Below, piece by piece: positions 9,099 to 17,275 of a stretch of 64,000 nucleotides of DNA. Under the pieces are notes generated by a model. It worked only from the letters and a program-made list of their open reading frames with translations. It was not told the DNA's origin and made no database searches. The first letter of the stretch is position 1. Every line of letters begins with the position of its first letter. Made by a program: the position numbers and the translations under genes. The DNA is from Pseudomonadales bacterium (GTDB lineage: Bacteria; Pseudomonadota; Gammaproteobacteria; Pseudomonadales; Azotimanducaceae), in assembly GCA_022822135.1 (NCBI GenBank), contig JAJECH010000052.1, positions 124,001-188,000 on the forward strand, read 5' to 3'.

Positions 9099-9537
9099 TA
9101 GGACGCTCCCTTATAACCGTTCGTGTGTCGGCATTCGCAACGTGAGTGCCATCTTCAGAGTACAACTCCATACGCGTGACGAGGAACACCATGCGCCCTG
9201 AGCGTCCTGTCTTTGTATAGATGTCGTGAAGATGGGATTTGCCGGTAAGCGTCATGTTGTCTCTGATCGGAGCCAACCATTCAACGGCTTTGCCTGCATC
9301 CATCCCAACGCCATTCAACTGTGGAAAATCCTGTGGTAGATTTCGGCGACCCACTAGAGTCGCAACGAATGTCGGTGGCGCTTGAAAGTCCTCGTGATTT
9401 GGGTCAGTGAATTTTTGATCTAGCTCGCCACATGCTTTCGCATATTCGGCGAAACGAGTGCCATCAATTTCAAGTTTCACCTCATCAAATTCTTGATTGA
9501 GGAATTGATCGCGCATGACTTGGATGTCGTCGTCCAA
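9091..9537 (-). CDS. MaoC-like dehydratase N-terminal-type subunit (FAS1-DH)
   Basis: A 148-residue protein of the MaoC N-terminal type. It has KLEIDGTRFAEYAKACGE near the start, the DPNHEDFQAPPTFVATL loop, and LHDIYTKTGRSGRMVFLV near the end. In known split hydratases this half gives the structural domain and the partner gives the catalytic loop. The TTG at 9537 is chosen because AGGGG lies about 7 bases ahead; an ATG at 9516 is the alternative. The 8-base overlap with the next gene shows tight coupling. Substrate unknown; a bulky side-chain enoyl-CoA is plausible given the paired dehydrogenases nearby. Confidence 0.83.
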   Translation of the reverse strand: MDDDIQVMRDQFLNQEFDEVKLEIDGTRFAEYAKACGELDQKFTDPNHEDFQAPPTFVATLVGRRNLPQDFPQLNGVGMDAGKAVEWLAPIRDNMTLTGKSHLHDIYTKTGRSGRMVFLVTRMELYSEDGTHVANADTRTVIRERPSG

Positions 9538-9621
9538 GAAAAACCCCTGCGTTTGACGTTTAAGTGGAGCGCGACATTATCTAAAACGGACGAAACAGAA
9601 ATTCAAGCGCATCGCGGAGAG

Positions 9622-10413
9622 CTACTGTTGGTAGATCGTTGGAAGCTCGGCTTCGTTGTCCAACACGTCCCCAATTTCGAGTTGCCCCATGTACTCGTCC
9701 GTCAGTATGTTCTTCTTGCCGTTGAACCTAACGCCATGCGGCATGTACGCACATGTCATGGCACGCCGGTACGACAATGTCATGTTGCATCCTGCGCCGT
9801 GGGCAACCATGCCGTCAATGTAAATTGCGTCGCCTGCTCTTGCTGGAACAGCAACCGGTTCAATCGTTGCCAACTCCGGGTATCGACTCGGCAGTTCACC
9901 CATATTTACGCCGATCGGAGTGTGCTCGTAATCCGTCAGGTGTTGGGAACCGGGTAGTAAATACAAGCAACCGTTTTCAGGTGTCGCGTCGTCCAGTGCA
10001 ACCCAGATACTGATGGCTTGCGAGGAGTCAAAACTCCAAAAAGGGACGTCTCGATGAAAAGCTGTTGCGTTCGCCAATGGTTCCTTGATCAACGCTTGAT
10101 CGTGCCAAATGTGAATGTGATCAAGACCTGCTAAGGTCGCTGCTAACTCACCTAATTTGGGATTGTGCATGAGTTCGCGCACGTCCTCATGCGTTCGCGA
10201 CAACAACATCAGTTGGAGGAACACGTTTGAATATGGGTTCTCCCGATGGCCGGCGGGTTGTCCACGCAGTGGATGACCGATGCGATCTTCGACTGCAGAG
10301 GTAACGATCTTTTGCCACCGCCGAAGTTCGGTGTCGTCAAGAAACGCTGTGACGTGGAGATGACCGAGAGTCCGGTAGCTATCAATCTCCTCAGGAGTGA
10401 AACCTGTGCGCAT
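9622..10413 (-). CDS. Phytanoyl-CoA dioxygenase (PhyH) family protein
   Basis: A 263-residue PhyH-type oxygenase. The iron ligands are His120 and Asp122 (FHRDVPFW) and His205 (VAHGAGCN), with SYRRAM supplying the 2-oxoglutarate Arg. The segment ENGCLYLLPGSQH is the standard beta-helix turn of the family. The ATG at 10413 lies 3 bases after the stop of the TauD-type gene, so both oxygenases are co-transcribed and may act one after the other on one compound. It differs clearly from the PhyH at 4264, so it is not a recent duplicate. Confidence 0.9.
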   Translation of the reverse strand: MRTGFTPEEIDSYRTLGHLHVTAFLDDTELRRWQKIVTSAVEDRIGHPLRGQPAGHRENPYSNVFLQLMLLSRTHEDVRELMHNPKLGELAATLAGLDHIHIWHDQALIKEPLANATAFHRDVPFWSFDSSQAISIWVALDDATPENGCLYLLPGSQHLTDYEHTPIGVNMGELPSRYPELATIEPVAVPARAGDAIYIDGMVAHGAGCNMTLSYRRAMTCAYMPHGVRFNGKKNILTDEYMGQLEIGDVLDNEAELPTIYQQ

Positions 10414-10416
10414 TGC

Positions 10417-11235
10417 TTAACGCGGTTTAGGTCCCGCCACGGTCACACGCTCCATCAGTCGTTCTTGATCGCCGTAGTCCGGTACGCCGCAGTGCTGTAC
10501 AGAACGGTTATCCCAAAAAGCAATCGAGTTCGGTTCCCAACGGAAGCGACATTGGTAAGCAGGCGTATCTGCGAGTCGGTAAATCTGACGCAGCAAAGCC
10601 GAGGATTCATCTTCGTCCACACCGTCGATCCGCGACGTAAAGTCAACGTTTACGTAGAGAGACTTCCGTCCACTCACAGGATGAGTACGAACCACAGGAT
10701 GCTTTACCTCAGGCCACTCTCTTCGCCAGTATTCGATTTTTTCTTGTGGGACACCCCGTCGAATCATGCCTCGTCGATGGACGACGTGGTCATGAATGGC
10801 ATATAGATCGTCCAGCTTCGTCTTCATTTCGGTTGATAAATTGATATACGCTGTCTCCATGTCAGCGAATACCGTATCACCGCCATATCTGGGTGCAACG
10901 CGACAATATAAGATCGACCCTAATGGGGTCTCATCTCGCCAACTTTCATCGGAGTGCCATCGCGGCGCGGCACCGCGAAGGACCATTACTTTGCGATAAC
11001 CGTCCTTGCTCGGCGACCATGGATGAACATCCAACACTTTGCCGAAATGTTCACCAAACGCGATGTGTTGGTCGCTCGTGAGATTCTGGTTTCGAAAAAA
11101 GAGCACCTTGTGCTCAACCAATTGTGCACTGATCCACTCATAAATGGTGTCATCTGAGACCGATGCGAGATCAACGTTGTGGACTTGCGCACCGAGCGTA
11201 CCCGTGATGCGTTCTACAGTCGGTGCTTCGGACAT
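10417..11235 (-). CDS. TauD/TfdA family Fe(II)/2-oxoglutarate dioxygenase
   Basis: A 272-residue enzyme with His94 and Asp96 (WHSDESW) and His248 (VQHCGVPDY) as iron ligands, and arginines at about 259-263 for 2-oxoglutarate. The N-terminus IERITGTLGAQVHNVDL-like pattern and the SVSDDTIYEW helix are typical of TfdA relatives. It is first of a two-gene minus-strand operon with the PhyH gene 3 bases downstream. A good GGAAGA-type ribosome site precedes the ATG. The 2264 gene is a distant paralogue. Confidence 0.9.
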   Translation of the reverse strand: MSEAPTVERITGTLGAQVHNVDLASVSDDTIYEWISAQLVEHKVLFFRNQNLTSDQHIAFGEHFGKVLDVHPWSPSKDGYRKVMVLRGAAPRWHSDESWRDETPLGSILYCRVAPRYGGDTVFADMETAYINLSTEMKTKLDDLYAIHDHVVHRRGMIRRGVPQEKIEYWRREWPEVKHPVVRTHPVSGRKSLYVNVDFTSRIDGVDEDESSALLRQIYRLADTPAYQCRFRWEPNSIAFWDNRSVQHCGVPDYGDQERLMERVTVAGPKPR

Positions 11236-11398
11236 TCGATCTTCCTTTGAACGTACCCACGTTATCTAAGACGTGTCAATTGTGCAGAAAGCGATCAGCT
11301 TCATGTAAAAGCAACTTGAAGTTCCTATATCGAGAAACCCGGTTTCGTTACGAAGGATGCTTTTCGCTTAGGAAGTTCGGCTTTCGACCATCAACGCA

Positions 11399-11692
11399 TC
11401 AATCGAAGCGAACCCTACGCGCGTAAACGTTGCCGGTTTCGCCGTAATGCGCAATGAAATAAACACCACCTTCGGGTCCTTCCTGAGTGTGGTACAGAAG
11501 ACCACCTTCCGAACAACCGTTTGCACGGTCATCACACTCGAATACCCACCGCGAAATAGGTTCGTCAGAGTCTGAATCGGAGTCGTCATCTGAATCGTCA
11601 TGCGCTTGCACGTTAAAGATAAAGAACCCCAGAATCAGAGCCGCGATAAATAAAAGAAGAATCTGTGGCAGCCATGCACTCTTCAACACCAT
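11399..11692 (-). CDS. Small membrane-anchored acidic protein, function unknown
   Basis: A 97-residue protein with one N-terminal hydrophobic helix (about residues 8-27), which may be an uncleaved anchor or a signal peptide ending near VQA. It is followed by a striking Asp/Ser run (DDSDDDSDSDSDE), then a small domain with two cysteines (FECDDRANGCSEG) and many Gly and Tyr. The acidic run could bind calcium or act as a spacer in the periplasm. It stands alone between operons. No family recognised. Confidence 0.55.
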   Translation of the reverse strand: MVLKSAWLPQILLLFIAALILGFFIFNVQAHDDSDDDSDSDSDEPISRWVFECDDRANGCSEGGLLYHTQEGPEGGVYFIAHYGETGNVYARRVRFD

Positions 11693-11945
11693 TGGAACAC
11701 CTCGGTTTCCGTCTAAGTGACACGAACGACAGCAACAATGAAATGTGCCAAGCCATTCACTTTGATGTTAGACCTATCAGAGCGCCGCTAATCTCACGTG
11801 CATACAGCACGCACGAGTCGGATATGCACATTGCAGCATGCGGCGCGATAGCCTAAATCTATCTGACTATTAGATCAGCGACGCAATCGCGACTCTCTCT
11901 ACAATTCCGCAAAGATTTGAACTCAACAACCTAGAACATCGCAAA

Positions 11946-12464
11946 TTGGACAACGTAGATGGATTAGTGCTTGTCGGCACCGTGGTAGGTGTTCTCGTAT
12001 TTGTACTTGGGTGTGTTCGATTCATAGAGTATTTACTCGAAAAAGCACGTCAGAAAGGGAAATGGGAAGGAGAAGTTGACTCAGACCGAAAGAAGTTTGA
12101 TCAGTTTATGAACCAAATTAGTCAGAGAATAGACGAGATTTGGAAGCACCTTGGCGGCAAACCTGTAAGTGAATCAACCTCGCCGATTAGCCTAACAGAT
12201 TTCGGCAGATCTATCTCGGAGCGAGTAGGTGCGAAGAAATGGTCTCATGAAGAATCTATCGCCTTAATTGAGGAGTTGAGAGGATTCAGTGAATATCAAG
12301 TCCAAGAATTTTGTAATGGTCATGTTTGGAAGAAAATCCTCGGAGATGATGAGTTGAAGGCAAGAGTCGAGAATTGCGCATATCAAGAAGGAATCGACAC
12401 GGAAAAGGTAGCGGAAGTGATTAGTATTGAACTTCGTGACGCGGTTTTATCACATAGAGAGTGA
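11946..12464 (+). CDS. Single-pass membrane protein of unknown function
   Basis: A 172-residue product with one transmembrane helix at residues 5-28, then a basic and charged helical region likely to be coiled coil (KKFDQFMNQISQRIDEIW), and a soluble helical C-terminal domain. The start is a TTG at 11946; no strong ribosome site was seen, so the start is uncertain. The stop overlaps the GTG of the next gene. The pair is flanked by gene-free DNA and its base composition looks a little AT-richer than the neighbours, which hints at accessory DNA. No family recognised. Confidence 0.55.
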   Translation: MDNVDGLVLVGTVVGVLVFVLGCVRFIEYLLEKARQKGKWEGEVDSDRKKFDQFMNQISQRIDEIWKHLGGKPVSESTSPISLTDFGRSISERVGAKKWSHEESIALIEELRGFSEYQVQEFCNGHVWKKILGDDELKARVENCAYQEGIDTEKVAEVISIELRDAVLSHRE

Positions 12465-12754
12465 AGAGGCTCATGGAAGAAAACGACATTGAGAGTGAAA
12501 TCGCCCAGTTGCGAGGACAATTGAAGGCAGCGAATATTTTGATTGGTTCGCTGATTGCGAATCTTGAAAAAAACGCCTCATACAAACTCACTGCAACGTT
12601 AAGCGTCGAAGTTAATTCGGATCATGAAAAGAGACTCAATCAAGTAGAGGTCTCCGAGTCGGGGGTCCTTGAATATAAGGCGGAGCGGGAGTTTATCGAA
12701 GAAGCACTCGCGTTCGCGGAAACGTTAAGGTATCGCCCGTTTAGAATCACGTAG
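12461..12754 (+). CDS. Small hypothetical protein with coiled-coil start
   Basis: A 97-residue soluble protein. Residues 6-35 form a probable coiled coil (ESEIAQLRGQLKAANILIGSLI), followed by a beta-rich stretch with SYKLTATLSVEVN and a helical end. It starts with GTG overlapping the stop of the membrane protein (GTGA), with an alternative ATG four codons in. The overlap suggests that the two products work together. Function unknown. Confidence 0.5.
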   Translation: MKRLMEENDIESEIAQLRGQLKAANILIGSLIANLEKNASYKLTATLSVEVNSDHEKRLNQVEVSESGVLEYKAEREFIEEALAFAETLRYRPFRIT

Positions 12755-13389
12755 ACGGAAACCCTACACGCCTTCCGCGGGTCATTGACCATACAGTCGA
12801 AGTAAATTTCGCTTCTAATTCATTTATAGGAAGATTCCTGAAATTCGTTTTCCTAAGTGCCGTAGGTGACATTGGTCAACGAGGTCCGTAAAGAAGGAAA
12901 CCGACCTAACACCCAATAGACCGCGATCGCCATATCTGATCGTCAATCGCACAAATTCGCTAGTTCTCGATCGATGAATTTCGATTTTGGGAAAGTCCCT
13001 TTTCTTACGTGCTAAGAACACGCTTGTTTAGCACCTGTTTCTAATACTGCGATTCCATCGGGCGAAACGCACAGAGACAGACGATAAGCCCATCCTGTGA
13101 AGCGGCTATGCCATACGCGTTATGCGTCGCTTTGAAGGTCAGATCGCAAATACGTTTGGACCATGGCGGCGCATGATCTCACGACGTGATCTAAGTCGTA
13201 GCCTGAGCAAAACCAGCGGAACGCTTCGATTTTTCGTAGAAGCTTAGTACGAGATCGCCGACGCCAGGAAACAATCCCGTTAATGATTCCTCGCGATATT
13301 TAAATGAACGACTCTCAGGCGATCAGTAGAAACCTACATCAAAAACATAAACCTAAAATGAGAATTCGCTCAGCGCGGGGGATAGAGTC
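12755..13389. other. 635-bp stretch without a convincing gene
   Basis: Between the small two-gene unit and the GMC dehydrogenase there is no frame with good coding character. Open frames of up to 65 codons exist but lack ribosome sites and family features. The last 70 bases before the TTG start at 13390 are AT-rich (AACATAAACCTAAAATGAG) and may hold the promoter of the GMC operon. I see no clear hairpin terminator or repeat. Confidence 0.4.
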
Positions 13390-14997
13390 TTGACGAAGCA
13401 AGAAGAACGAGTCGACGTGGTCATCATTGGCTCAGGCGCTTCGGGCGCGGCTGCCGCTTGGAGTCTTGCCGAAACTCGAATGAAGATTCTGTGCCTTGAG
13501 CAAGGCGAATGGACGAAGCCTCATGAATATCCCAGTACGACGCGAGATTGGGAGGCCCGACACTTTACTGAGTTTAGTATCAGTCCCAATCGACGTGCTC
13601 GAAAGACCGACTACCCTATCAACGAGCGAAATTCACCCATTGCTATCGCAAACTTCAATGGTGTTGGCGGCGGAACGATTCTCTACAACGCTCATTTCCC
13701 GCGCTTCCATCCATCGGATTTTCGAGTTCGATCACTGGATGGCGTCGCCGATGACTGGCCGATTGACTACGAAACGCTAGAACCATACTACGACGAAAAC
13801 GATCGCATGATGGGGGTCAGCGGACTCGCAGGGGATCCTGCATACCCACCAAAACTCGAACTCATGAAACCGGTCCCGCTCGGTAAAACCGGACAAGCGC
13901 TCGGAGAAGGCTTCAACGAGTTAGGATGGCATTGGTGGCCGTCTGATGCCGCCGTTGCTACAGAACCATACGATGGTCGAGCTCAATGCATCAACTTGAG
14001 CGCATGTACTAGTGGATGTGCGCAAGGTGCTAAAGCAAGCACGGATATCACCTATTGGCCTCACGCGATTCGTGCAGGTGTGGAACTGCGAACACGCGCA
14101 CGTGTGAGTCAGATCTTGGTGGACGATAACGATATGGCAACTGGGGTCGTGTACTTTGACGAGGACGGGATTGAACGATTCCAACCCGCAGAGGTCGTCA
14201 TGCTTGCGTGCAACGGTGTCGGTACTCCACGCGTCCTACTCAACTCAACGTCTAGTCGATTTCCGGACGGGCTTGCGAATCGCAGTGGTCTCGTCGGTAA
14301 GAACCTGATGTTTCACCCTTACGCTTCGATTCAAGGCATCTTTGACCGTCCGCTTGATGGTTCGCATGGACCAGGCGTGTGCATCTGGAGTCAGGAGTTC
14401 TATGAGACTGACTTAAGTCGAGGGTATGTCCGCGGCTTCACGTACGAAATCAATCGAGGACGGGGTCCGGTTGCTACGGCCTACACGGGCGTGTTTTCAG
14501 GTCGTATTCCGTGGGGCGAAGACCATCATCAGCACTATCGACGCATGGTTCAACGCATGACCGGTATGGTCGCAATCTGTGAGGACTTACCAGAGGAGTC
14601 CAACACCGTCACGATCGATGACGAATTAGTCGACTCAGACGGCGTTCCTTGCCCCAAGATCGACTATACGCTCAGTGAGAACTCTCGTAAGATGCTCGAT
14701 TTTTCTGTCGAACGCGCAACCGAAGTGCTCAAGGCTGCAGGAGCGTACGACATCCTCACTGAAGCACCGATTGCTGGTGGCGGCTGGCACCTTATGGGTA
14801 CCGCGCGGATGGGCAATGATCCCGATAAATCAGTCGTCAATGAGTGGGGACGTAGTCACGACGTTAAGAACCTATTTGTGATCGATGGCAGCCTGTTTGT
14901 GACCAGCGCAGGTGTTAATCCGACACGAACCATCGGTGCCTTAGCTCTGTATGTTGCTGACTCGATGAAACAACGTCTTGCGAATTTATTCGACTAG
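13390..14997 (+). CDS. GMC family FAD-dependent dehydrogenase, large subunit
   Basis: A 535-residue glucose-methanol-choline oxidoreductase. The N-terminal FAD site is IGSGASGAAAAW. The C-terminal HLMGTARMG contains His467, and Asn510 lies in GVNPTRT; these are the usual catalytic pair. A segment with three cysteines (CINLSACTSGCAQG) resembles the Cys-rich insert of gluconate/sorbitol-type membrane dehydrogenases. It starts at TTG 13390. The following gene looks like the small partner of such dehydrogenases, although no cytochrome gene follows. It should oxidise an alcohol or sugar-like group. Confidence 0.88.
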   Translation: MTKQEERVDVVIIGSGASGAAAAWSLAETRMKILCLEQGEWTKPHEYPSTTRDWEARHFTEFSISPNRRARKTDYPINERNSPIAIANFNGVGGGTILYNAHFPRFHPSDFRVRSLDGVADDWPIDYETLEPYYDENDRMMGVSGLAGDPAYPPKLELMKPVPLGKTGQALGEGFNELGWHWWPSDAAVATEPYDGRAQCINLSACTSGCAQGAKASTDITYWPHAIRAGVELRTRARVSQILVDDNDMATGVVYFDEDGIERFQPAEVVMLACNGVGTPRVLLNSTSSRFPDGLANRSGLVGKNLMFHPYASIQGIFDRPLDGSHGPGVCIWSQEFYETDLSRGYVRGFTYEINRGRGPVATAYTGVFSGRIPWGEDHHQHYRRMVQRMTGMVAICEDLPEESNTVTIDDELVDSDGVPCPKIDYTLSENSRKMLDFSVERATEVLKAAGAYDILTEAPIAGGGWHLMGTARMGNDPDKSVVNEWGRSHDVKNLFVIDGSLFVTSAGVNPTRTIGALALYVADSMKQRLANLFD

Positions 14998-15007
14998 GAG
15001 CTCAACG

Positions 15008-15469
15008 ATGAACGACAAGATCATTGCAACTGAGAAACTTGATGCTCAACTCCGTTCAACGTTGAGCGCACTAATGGACACGATGATCCCAGCGAACGAG
15101 GGATTCAACGCGCCGAGTGCGGGTACAGACGATATTGTCAATGATGTCGAACAAAGCATGCAGGGAAACGCACTTGCTCTCCTGAGTGAAATGCTTACGC
15201 GGTTGAACGACCAGTCAGCCGCGCGTTTTGAAGACCTTGATGCGACAGCACGTTGGCAAGCGTTTAGCGAACTACAGCGCACCGACGCTCACGCGTTGCG
15301 CACACTTGGGAGCGTTGTGTTGCAGTGCTACTACCGTAACGATCAGGTACTCGAATCGTTGGGAATGGAAGCTAGGTCGCCATTTCCACTTGGCAACGAA
15401 GTCGAGCAAGGTGACTGGTCCCTACTCGACCCTGTGAAAGCTCGCGGTAGCTTTTATCGCGAGGTGTAA
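15008..15469 (+). CDS. Gluconate 2-dehydrogenase subunit 3-like small partner
   Basis: A 153-residue helical protein starting MNDKIIATEKL at ATG 15008, with AGGAG eight bases upstream, the Shine-Dalgarno overlapping the stop of the GMC gene. Its pattern (LMDTMIPANEG, then LLSEMLTRLND, then FSELQRT) fits the small subunits that accompany GMC dehydrogenases. Unlike many of those it has no twin-arginine signal, so this pair may stay in the cytoplasm. It ends 16 bases inside the convergent SDR gene. Assigned from context and a weak motif match. Confidence 0.6.
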   Translation: MNDKIIATEKLDAQLRSTLSALMDTMIPANEGFNAPSAGTDDIVNDVEQSMQGNALALLSEMLTRLNDQSAARFEDLDATARWQAFSELQRTDAHALRTLGSVVLQCYYRNDQVLESLGMEARSPFPLGNEVEQGDWSLLDPVKARGSFYREV

Positions 15470-16233
15470 CCCCCGTCAACGGGCAAGACGATACCCGTGA
15501 TGAAACTTGCGTCGTCGCTCGCTAGAAATGTTGCGGCCGACGCGATCTCTTCAGGCTGTCCCATACGTCCGACAGGGTGAAGACTCACGATATAGTCGTT
15601 GAACTCCTGCGATTCGCGAACGTTCGCAGTCATATCAGTTTCGATGTAACCGGGAGCGATCGCATTGACGCGCACACCTCGACTAGCGTATGCGAGAGCG
15701 AACTGCTTCGTTAATCCTGCGACACCATGCTTCGAGGCTATATATCCTGCCGCTCCGGAGAACGCACCAGGCTCGATCGCGACATCTCCTACGCGAGGAC
15801 CCACTAAACCCACCAATCCTGCAATCGACGCAGTATTGACGATCGCACCACCTGAATCGCTTTCACTCATGAGGTACGCGCCGTACGCAAGACCGTTGTA
15901 CACCCCAGTTAGGTTCACCGCGAGTGTATTAGTCCAATCGCCACCCGCGATTCCGGCGTTGTTGAACAATACATCGAATCCGCCAAACTCATCCGCGGTA
16001 TGGTTCATTGCAGCACTAAATGCTTCTTGATCGGTGACATCCAACTGCATCGCAATCGCTTTACCGGTGCGTTGTTGAATTGTGTTTGCCGTTTCCTGTG
16101 CACCTTCCTCGTTGATGTCCGCACACGCGACCCACGCACCTTCTTCCGCGAATCGCTCCGCGGTCGCGCGTCCAATACCGCGAGCCGCACCCGTGACGAG
16201 GGCTTTCCGATCTAATAGGGCTTTCTCCCTCAT
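15454..16233 (-). CDS. SDR family oxidoreductase
   Basis: A 259-residue short-chain dehydrogenase. It has TGAARGIG (14-21), NNAG (91-94), Ser136, and Tyr164 with Lys168 (YIASK). The Ser-Tyr spacing is longer than usual because of an inserted loop (VGPRVGDVAIEPGAFSG). It ends with the typical ITGIVLPVDGG. The ATG overlaps the crotonase stop by one base (TAATG), so the two are coupled, and it could oxidise the 3-hydroxyacyl-CoA formed by that crotonase. Its 3' end overlaps the GMC small subunit gene by 16 bases tail to tail. Confidence 0.9.
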   Translation of the reverse strand: MREKALLDRKALVTGAARGIGRATAERFAEEGAWVACADINEEGAQETANTIQQRTGKAIAMQLDVTDQEAFSAAMNHTADEFGGFDVLFNNAGIAGGDWTNTLAVNLTGVYNGLAYGAYLMSESDSGGAIVNTASIAGLVGLVGPRVGDVAIEPGAFSGAAGYIASKHGVAGLTKQFALAYASRGVRVNAIAPGYIETDMTANVRESQEFNDYIVSLHPVGRMGQPEEIASAATFLASDDASFITGIVLPVDGGYTSR

Positions 16234-17138
16234 TACGACTTTTTCGTTCCGGCTACTTCACGGTTGGCGTGTTTATCTGAATACGCCCCACGAAAGTCTC
16301 GGAATGGTCCGTCACGCCACTCAAGCGCAGCTTTCAAGCCTTCGTCTCTGACCCTTCGACCCCACTCGGCAGAAGCAGCTCGTTGAGCACTGAGCGCTTG
16401 TATTTCAGTTCCGGAATGTAACGCTTCGCGGATACCCATCGTCTCGTATTGACGATTCACGGCACGTTTTGAATACATCAACATTTCGTTGTCAACATGC
16501 GCCATGCGAAATGCGAAGTCTTTAATAAAGTCATCAAGTTCATCCGCTGGCATGGCGTAGTTTGCCCACCCGAGACGCTCCATCTCTGTTCCGGAAAAGG
16601 AGTTACCGATATAAGCGAACTCACGCGCTTTAGCTGGTGGCAAGAACCACGGTGCCCACATCATGTCCATCGTCGTCATCGCTCGGACGGGTGGATACCC
16701 AATTTGTGCATCGTCCGCCACGATTCGAAAGTCACAAACAGAGGCGAGTTCGGTTCCACCAGCGAGACAGTAGCCATGGATCTTGCACACGACCGGCTTC
16801 GCGAGTTCCCAAATCGTCCAGTTTGTCATCACAACGTGTCGTGCCCACTGGGTTGCACCTGGGTGGGTTGTACCTGTCGCAGGTAATTTCGAACGTCGGT
16901 CAACATATTCATCAGATTCTGCCGACCGATTCGGGGTCAGGTCATATCCTGCGCTGAACGCTCGACCTTCGCCTCGCAAAATGATGACGCCGATTTCATC
17001 GTCGGCTTCCGCATCTCGCATCGCCTCCATGAGCTCGCCACGGAGGTTGTTGCTAAGCGCATTTAATGCTTGCGGGCGATTAAGTGAAATCGTTGCTACG
17101 CGACCTTCAGTCTCGTAGAGAACGTCTTGATAAGCCAT
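16233..17138 (-). CDS. Enoyl-CoA hydratase/isomerase family protein
   Basis: A 301-residue crotonase. The oxyanion-hole loops are AFSAGYDL and GYCLAGGTELASVCD. The second catalytic carboxylate region reads IGYPPVRAM, so the usual GxPE glutamate is not present. It may therefore be an isomerase, a hydrolase or another crotonase reaction rather than a simple hydratase. A clear GAGGAAAA ribosome site precedes the ATG. A C-terminal extension of about 35 residues carries WRDGPFRDFRGAYSD. It forms an operon with the SDR downstream. Confidence 0.87.
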   Translation of the reverse strand: MAYQDVLYETEGRVATISLNRPQALNALSNNLRGELMEAMRDAEADDEIGVIILRGEGRAFSAGYDLTPNRSAESDEYVDRRSKLPATGTTHPGATQWARHVVMTNWTIWELAKPVVCKIHGYCLAGGTELASVCDFRIVADDAQIGYPPVRAMTTMDMMWAPWFLPPAKAREFAYIGNSFSGTEMERLGWANYAMPADELDDFIKDFAFRMAHVDNEMLMYSKRAVNRQYETMGIREALHSGTEIQALSAQRAASAEWGRRVRDEGLKAALEWRDGPFRDFRGAYSDKHANREVAGTKKS

Positions 17139-17275
17139 TGGTTTTCCTCTTTAAGGTCTTATGCCATCTAACGACGGATGGCGATCAATCGTGGGTCTTA
17201 CTATGACACGAACGTGTTTGCGTTGATTATGCACCCGGGATTTGACGTGCAATTTGCTCACTCTGTCAGGATCAG

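Noticed and set aside
12824-13021. 65-codon minus-strand frame in the gap before the GMC gene
   Set aside because: No ribosome site, no family features and it runs through an AT-rich spacer; likely chance.
13122-13248. Short frame with SRRDLSRSLSK, like a twin-arginine signal
   Set aside because: Too short, no export pattern after the arginines, and no partner gene in frame.
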